Below the pieces are notes generated by a model. It searched no databases, was not told where the DNA came from, and worked only from the letters and a program-made list of their open reading frames with translations. Positions 59,020-64,000 of a DNA stretch of 64,000 bases are shown in pieces. Every line of letters begins with the position of its first letter. Position 1 is the first letter of the stretch. Both the position numbers and the translations under genes were made by a program. Origin of the DNA: Ricinus communis (lineage: Eukaryota; Streptophyta; Magnoliopsida; Malpighiales; Euphorbiaceae); contig NC_063264.1 of the NCBI RefSeq assembly GCF_019578655.1, forward strand, positions 1,550,001-1,614,000. The letters are read 5' to 3'.

Positions 59020-62000
59020 AATGTTTCAGTTCTTGAAGCTTTTTTTTTCTTTCAAGATTCTGTTCTTTTTTTAAGATGTTAGTTCCCTGACCACTTACTG
59101 GTGGGCTTTAGGTGATGCGTTCGGCTTTTGCTCGAAGGGTTAACCATTATTAATATTATCTTATTGGTTTTTCCCCCTTCCTTTTCTGCTTTGTGTAAAA
59201 ACTGCAAAAAGGTATTTGTTTTGATGCTTTTCTGTGTGTTTGTTGCTCACTTTATTGATTTCTGCAACTAATGAGACTACTCGAAAGTTGTTTGACTAGG
59301 TCACTTAACTCATTTCACCTATTCTTTATTCTCCAATATCCACAAGATTGTAGGTACCCTTTTGATAGATCTTAGGCAGGATACACACATTACAATAATA
59401 TACATACTTGCTTAGTTTATTGGGGTTAATTTGAATTTTTAAATGTAGGTGCCTGTATTAAAATATGTGGCTCTCTTTATGAATTGGGTTTCTATTCGTC
59501 AATGAGAATACAACGTTACAAAGTTTGGTACAGGCCTGAATAGAGAGAAGCGAAGATATTGATACCCCCCACACCTTATTGCCGTTACTTGCAGTGCATT
59601 GGAAAGAAGATATTGTTGAGATCTTTATATGCGTGTGGGACCTAAACTGACCCATTGCTTGACAAGTTTACCATAATGTCTTTTTAAGGTCTATTTCGGA
59701 TTCAGTTAAAATACAAATCAATAGAAACATTATTATGACATTCTTTTTATTCATCTGAATACTCGCTTAGTGTGTTAAAATCTCTACTTCCAATGACAAA
59801 TAGTCATTCACTGTTCTTACAACAGTAGTTTCACATTCTGTTCAGGTAAAATCAACCGATTGCATCCTGACAACAAACATTATGCAAGACTATGGTAGAC
59901 TAGTGAAAGGAAAAAGGATTGGAGATATGGGAAAGGAGATTTAATTAAAAGAAGGGAAAGAAAGAAGCAGGGAGAAAAGGGTAGTGAAGGGTCTGTTTCA
60001 TGGGCATGAAATAAGGCAGTAAGTTACAAAAGAAGGAGCGGCGGGGATTAGTAGAACATGTGCTGCTGCATGCTTTTAATTTATTCGAGGGAAGTGCAAC
60101 TGCAAACATCACATTCAAAGGGCCGCTCCTATCCTGCAGTGTTTTCAATCTTCTCATGTCCTTTTCTTGCCCCATGCTCTTTAAATATGATAATTTGAAT
60201 TTAAAAAAGAAAAAGAAAACCCCTAACAGGTTGAAATAGGGCCTAATAAAGTATTGCTTTGTTTGTTTTCCTTCTCCCTTCAGGCCAACGCCCATTATAA
60301 TGTTTAAGTAAATATGTGGAATCCTTTTGGTAGTCGAGTATCATTCAATGACATATCAAGGAAATAGGGTGTTCAAGCAATGTTAGTCTTTTCAGCTTGA
60401 GATCCATTAACTTTATTATATGTGCTACGTTTAGGGTAGGTCCATGTGGTGTATAATTTGTTTGTGAAAGGCAATGCGGCTTTTAGCTAAACTCGGATGT
60501 GGTGGGGTTGGGTAACATGGGTTTGCAACATGCAAAAGACCTCTTTCCATATTAATTCTTTGATGCATTCTAATATCATATATATATATGTTCTTGGACT
60601 ATGCCTTGTCGCGTGGGTAATGAAGATCTGATCTGCCGTTCCACCAATAGGCTATTCAAAAGTCATTTCTTACTTATGGGCGAAAAAGAGAGTCCCTTTT
60701 CGGTAGAAACAAATTAATGACAGCCCAATACAATACAACAGAAAGAAGAGAGACTAGAGGCCCAAAAGTAGCATAAAATGGGCTTTCTTTGTGTCTCACA
60801 GAGGATAGATATGCTCGTACTCAGATGTCGGATTGATTTTGACGGGTGTAGTTGAAAGTTTTGAGGAACAAATAAATATGGTTTTACTCTAAAATATATC
60901 ATAAAAATGTCAATTTTAGTTTCATGTAAATAGGGATGGCAACCGTCAGGGTACTCGTCCTGTCGAATTCTAATACAACAGGTTTCGCTAATTGTAATCG
61001 GATTGAAAACAAGTTTGATTTCAATTTCAATATTCATATTAGGTTGGTGTTTAATTTCTTAGACACCTGTTGCCTGAATCCAAATCCAATATGTAACTTT
61101 TGAAGGGATAATTATAAAAATAGTATTTCAATTTATTAATATTTAATAATTAAGTGTTTAATTTTTAAAGTTTATAATATAGTGTATGAACCTAATAAAT
61201 ACTTATGATTGAGTATATATAGCATATCAACATTAGGTTACAGATTATTTATATCAGCTTCTTATAAAATAATCAATTTATTAAATTTAATAATTAATGT
61301 TTAAACTTTTAAAAGTTATAATTTAGTGTATAAAATTAAAAATTATTAATATTTCAATGTGTGAAACTGCTCATTATACATATAAATTTATAGTGAAAGA
61401 TAATATTTATATAAAAAATAGTAATTCTTTCATGTAAACAATAAAAAATTACAAGGATAAATAAAACATATAAATAAATAAAATACATGTCATAAGTGAT
61501 GGATTAGTAATTATATTATAATTAAAATTATCATCTTCAATAATGATCAATTTTATTTTAGGTGCTTGTAGCAATGGGTGGAAAAAGATAAGATGGTGTT
61601 CAAAATTGAATAGAAATTTCTTTAAGAATTAATGAAAATACAGTGAAAATAATATAATAATAGTGGTAGTAATCTATTAAAAATAGATACATTTTAAAGA
61701 TTTTCCATGTCATTTTATTATTTTTAATCTATTAAGCTGATAATATGTGTTTTAAGATTACAAGTCTATAATTGCTATTGATCTACTATATACACTCAAT
61801 TGTAAATATTTACTAAACTCACATTCAAATTGTAATTTTAAGTTTAAATACGTCATTGTCAAATCTTAATAAGATCACATATTATCTTTATAATTATCCA
61901 ACTAAGTTACCGGTTTCATAAAATTAAATATTAAGAATTTATGGTTTTACACATGAAATTGGAACTTTAAAAATTAAAACACTTAATTGTAAAAGCAAAT

Positions 62001-62914
62001 TTACATAAGATTTTTGTAAGTATTCCAGCTTTTGGAAGATTAGATATTAAATCTAATTTTTGTTTAATATTTGTAATATTATTTTGAATATGTTAAATTT
62101 ATATTTGATTGTATTAACATATTCAACTTTTAATTTTAAATTTAGTTAGTTTAGATTTTATAATCTTGTGATTTTATTAATTTAACTTATAGTTTTTATT
62201 TTTATTAATATTTAATGATTTATTTTAGAACTTAATTAGTTTAAATGGATTTGATAAGTATATACTAGTTTGGAACTTGAGGCGAACTCCAATAAAAACT
62301 AATATTTAAAAATGAACTTAGGACGAGCTCAAATAATTATAAATGGACTCATTCCCGTCCACTGCCATTCCTATGTGTAAATAAGCTTTTTAAACTCTCG
62401 CGTCTCTACCGTCGATGCAATATCTGGTGATGCAATATCGTCCCCTCCTGTCTCTCTAGAAGACCACGACGATATGAAAAGCTACATTCGGATGTATGAT
62501 ATCTTTTTCTTTTCTTTTTTCTAAAGAAAGAAAATCCCAACCCAACAGATCAGTTAAAAAAAAAAAACGAGAAAAAAGAGAGAAGGAAAGAGTCAAGAGG
62601 TTCAAGATGTTTAGGAAAATATTTTTAATATTCAATAGTGGGGCCTATTATTCCAGCTCACCATACATTAAAGAGACTTAAATTTGAGTTAGTAGTTGTG
62701 TTTAATAAGTGCACCATCTTGAAGATTGAAGAAAAAAAATATTAATGTGGAAAGTGATTGTCTTCTTAAAATACAACCCTATTGCTTTTAGGTAAGAATC
62801 TCCCTTGTCTTTTTCTTTAAGTGGACATATTCACATAATAAGTATGGAAGAGGACTAGAGGATATAAGAAGATTAGAGCTTTAGTTAATTTCTCAACTGA
62901 TTTGTATCTCTATG
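59020..62914. other. intergenic, no gene seen
   Basis: 3' flank, then increasingly AT-rich DNA. A direct repeat of about 63 bases is visible at about 61130-61190 and 61270-61335. A minus-strand frame at 59945-60295 has no motif and a low-complexity Phe/Lys stretch, so it is not called. Confidence 0.5.
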
Positions 62915-62924
62915 CAATAATAAG

Positions 62925-63583
62925 GGAAAAATGATTAATTTGCCCTCTGAATTTATGCGTAAGGTTAATTTAAAATTTCTATTAAATAACTCTCTCAATT
63001 TATATTTAAGAATTAAATAAATTTAATTCAAATTTTTTCACCAAATAATTCTCTGAATTTGTGTTCAAAGGTCAAATACATCAAATTTATTTTTTTTAAA
63101 AGTAAAATAACATTAAATTTTTAGATTTCAATTGCATTATAAAAATTAAAAATAATATTTATTTTATTAATTTATTAATACAATATATAGTGACGCTCTA
63201 TATAAGAGTGTATTTGACGAAATTTAAAATTTGAATTTAATTAACCCAAAAATGATAAGTTAAGAGCTCATTTATTAAAAAAGTTGAAATTTAACTTATT
63301 TAATTCTTATAAAGTTGAAATTTAAAATTTTTTAAATACATTTTTGTATAGCACGTCATTAAATATTATTTCAGTAAATTAATAAAATAAATATTATTTT
63401 TATTTTTTATAATTTAATTAAAACCTAATTTAAAAAAAAAAAATTTGATGTGTTTAATTTTTTAACATAACTTCAATATACTATTTAGTAAATAAATTTA
63501 AATTAGATTTATTTGACTTATAGACATGAATTAAGTAGTGAAAAAGTTTAAGTTAGGTAAGGGACAAATTGACCCATTTATCT
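62925..63583. mobile_element. large AT-rich foldback / MULE-type MITE (659 bp)
   Basis: The element is nearly palindromic. The left arm from AAATGATTAATTTGCCC matches the complement of the right end (AAATGGGTCAATTTGTCCC), and similarity continues through ACATCAAATTT and AATAATATTTATTTTATTAA towards a centre near 63255. The flanks carry a 10-bp direct repeat with one mismatch (CAATAATAAG at 62915-62924, CAATAACAAG at 63584-63593). It encodes no protein and could form a long hairpin if transcribed. Confidence 0.72.
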
Positions 63584-63800
63584 CAATAACAAGTGGTCAG
63601 TATTTAACAGTTTGTGCCATGGATTGATGTAGACCAGAACTTTCAGAACGTTATCCTATAAAGCGGTCAGTTCTCCTTGCATTCTTATCGGTTTTAAGAG
63701 TCAAGAACTCTGACTTTCAATCAATATTGTTATTGATAATTTGATATTAACGTGTATACATTGTAAGAAGTGTAAAAGATAATCCAAAAAAATCAAATTA

Positions 63801-64000
63801 ATGGAAGCTATAGAGCACAAAATTATCAAAGTCAATGGCATAAACATGCATGTGGCCGAGATGGGTCTAATAAACGGACCAGTAATTCTTTTCATTCATG
63901 GATTCCTTGGTACTCCTAGCGCCACCAAATTGTGGCTCTTTCTTCCCTGGGCTACTGGGCCGTCGTGCCAGACTTGAGAGGCTATGGTGACACCGATGTG
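63801..64000 (+). pseudogene. 5' end of an epoxide hydrolase-like alpha/beta hydrolase, broken
   Basis: From ATG 63801 the frame reads MEAIEHKIIKVNGINMHVAE and reaches the oxyanion-hole region LFIHGF, as in plant soluble epoxide hydrolases. The next bases lack about 7 nt relative to the family (HGFPELW expected). The first frame then runs to a TGA at 63975-63977. The shifted frame resumes the family pattern (RHQIVALSSLGYWAVVPDLR, then GYGDTDV) but carries a TAG at 63917-63919. Two independent lesions favour a pseudogene. The gene continues past the window, so the catalytic Asp-His pair cannot be checked. Confidence 0.78.

Noticed and set aside
59945..60295. 116-codon minus-strand frame
   Set aside because: Low-complexity Phe/Lys stretch, no motif, no aligned start, and no TATA or splice context.
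1..64000. tRNA, rRNA, CRISPR arrays, bacterial operons
   Set aside because: No candidate cloverleaf with a convincing T-arm, no rRNA words and no regularly spaced palindromic repeats were found. The genome type makes CRISPR and operons irrelevant.

Overview
The window reads as nuclear DNA of a eudicot plant. It is AT-rich and its genes are split by GT-AG introns. It carries plant-specific families (sucrose synthase, pectin methylesterase with inhibitor pro-domain, ATL RING-H2, IBR3-type acyl-CoA dehydrogenase) and typical plant mobile DNA (Mutator-like, hAT and Ty1/copia elements, AT-rich foldback MITEs). The species cannot be named from the sequence; a rosid is plausible but that is an inference.

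Layout. 1-4.4 kb: a decayed Mutator-like element (MULE) with a broken MuDR-type transposase on the minus strand. 6.5-12.4 kb: three small intronless minus-strand genes of one family I do not recognise, each with one to three copies of an EAAxxYGG motif and its own TATA box. 13.8-18.9 kb: a complete 15-exon sucrose synthase of the SUS2/SUS3 (SUSA) type, plus strand. 19.9-25.4 kb and 32.2-37.8 kb: a tandem pair of complete 17-exon IBR3/ACAD10-like genes (APH-kinase-like plus acyl-CoA dehydrogenase, peroxisomal C-terminus AKL). The two copies have identical exon lengths throughout. Between them, 25.9-31.3 kb holds one inserted, decayed Ty1/copia element on the minus strand, with both LTRs, a 5-bp target duplication, an initiator-Met-tRNA primer site and a broken gag-pol.

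39-40 kb: AT-rich foldback/MULE-type MITEs. 40.6-42.5 kb: a two-exon pectinesterase with the inhibitor-like pro-region, in which one expected catalytic Asp is Asn. 43.8-47.3 kb: the 11-exon condensin II subunit CAP-H2 gene, with an E2F-like site upstream and a short upstream ORF that overlaps its start. 47.7-48.2 kb: a non-autonomous hAT element. 48.6-48.7 kb: an isolated first exon of an ALDH22A1-like gene. 51.6-52.5 kb: an intronless ATL-type RING-H2 gene on the minus strand. 53.3-55.1 kb: a small MULE with long terminal inverted repeats that carries a two-exon GRF-finger-like/coiled-coil gene. 58.3-59.0 kb: a two-exon plant gene of unknown function. 62.9-63.6 kb: a large AT-rich foldback element. 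63.8 kb to the end: the broken 5' end of an epoxide hydrolase-like gene.

The genes do not form one pathway. The sucrose synthase (sucrose cleavage to UDP-glucose), the pectinesterase (cell wall) and the IBR3 pair (peroxisomal beta-oxidation of indole-3-butyric acid, by family knowledge) are ordinary plant functions. The least explained parts are the EAAxxYGG gene cluster and the MULE-borne GRF-like gene. No RNA gene or CRISPR array was recognised.
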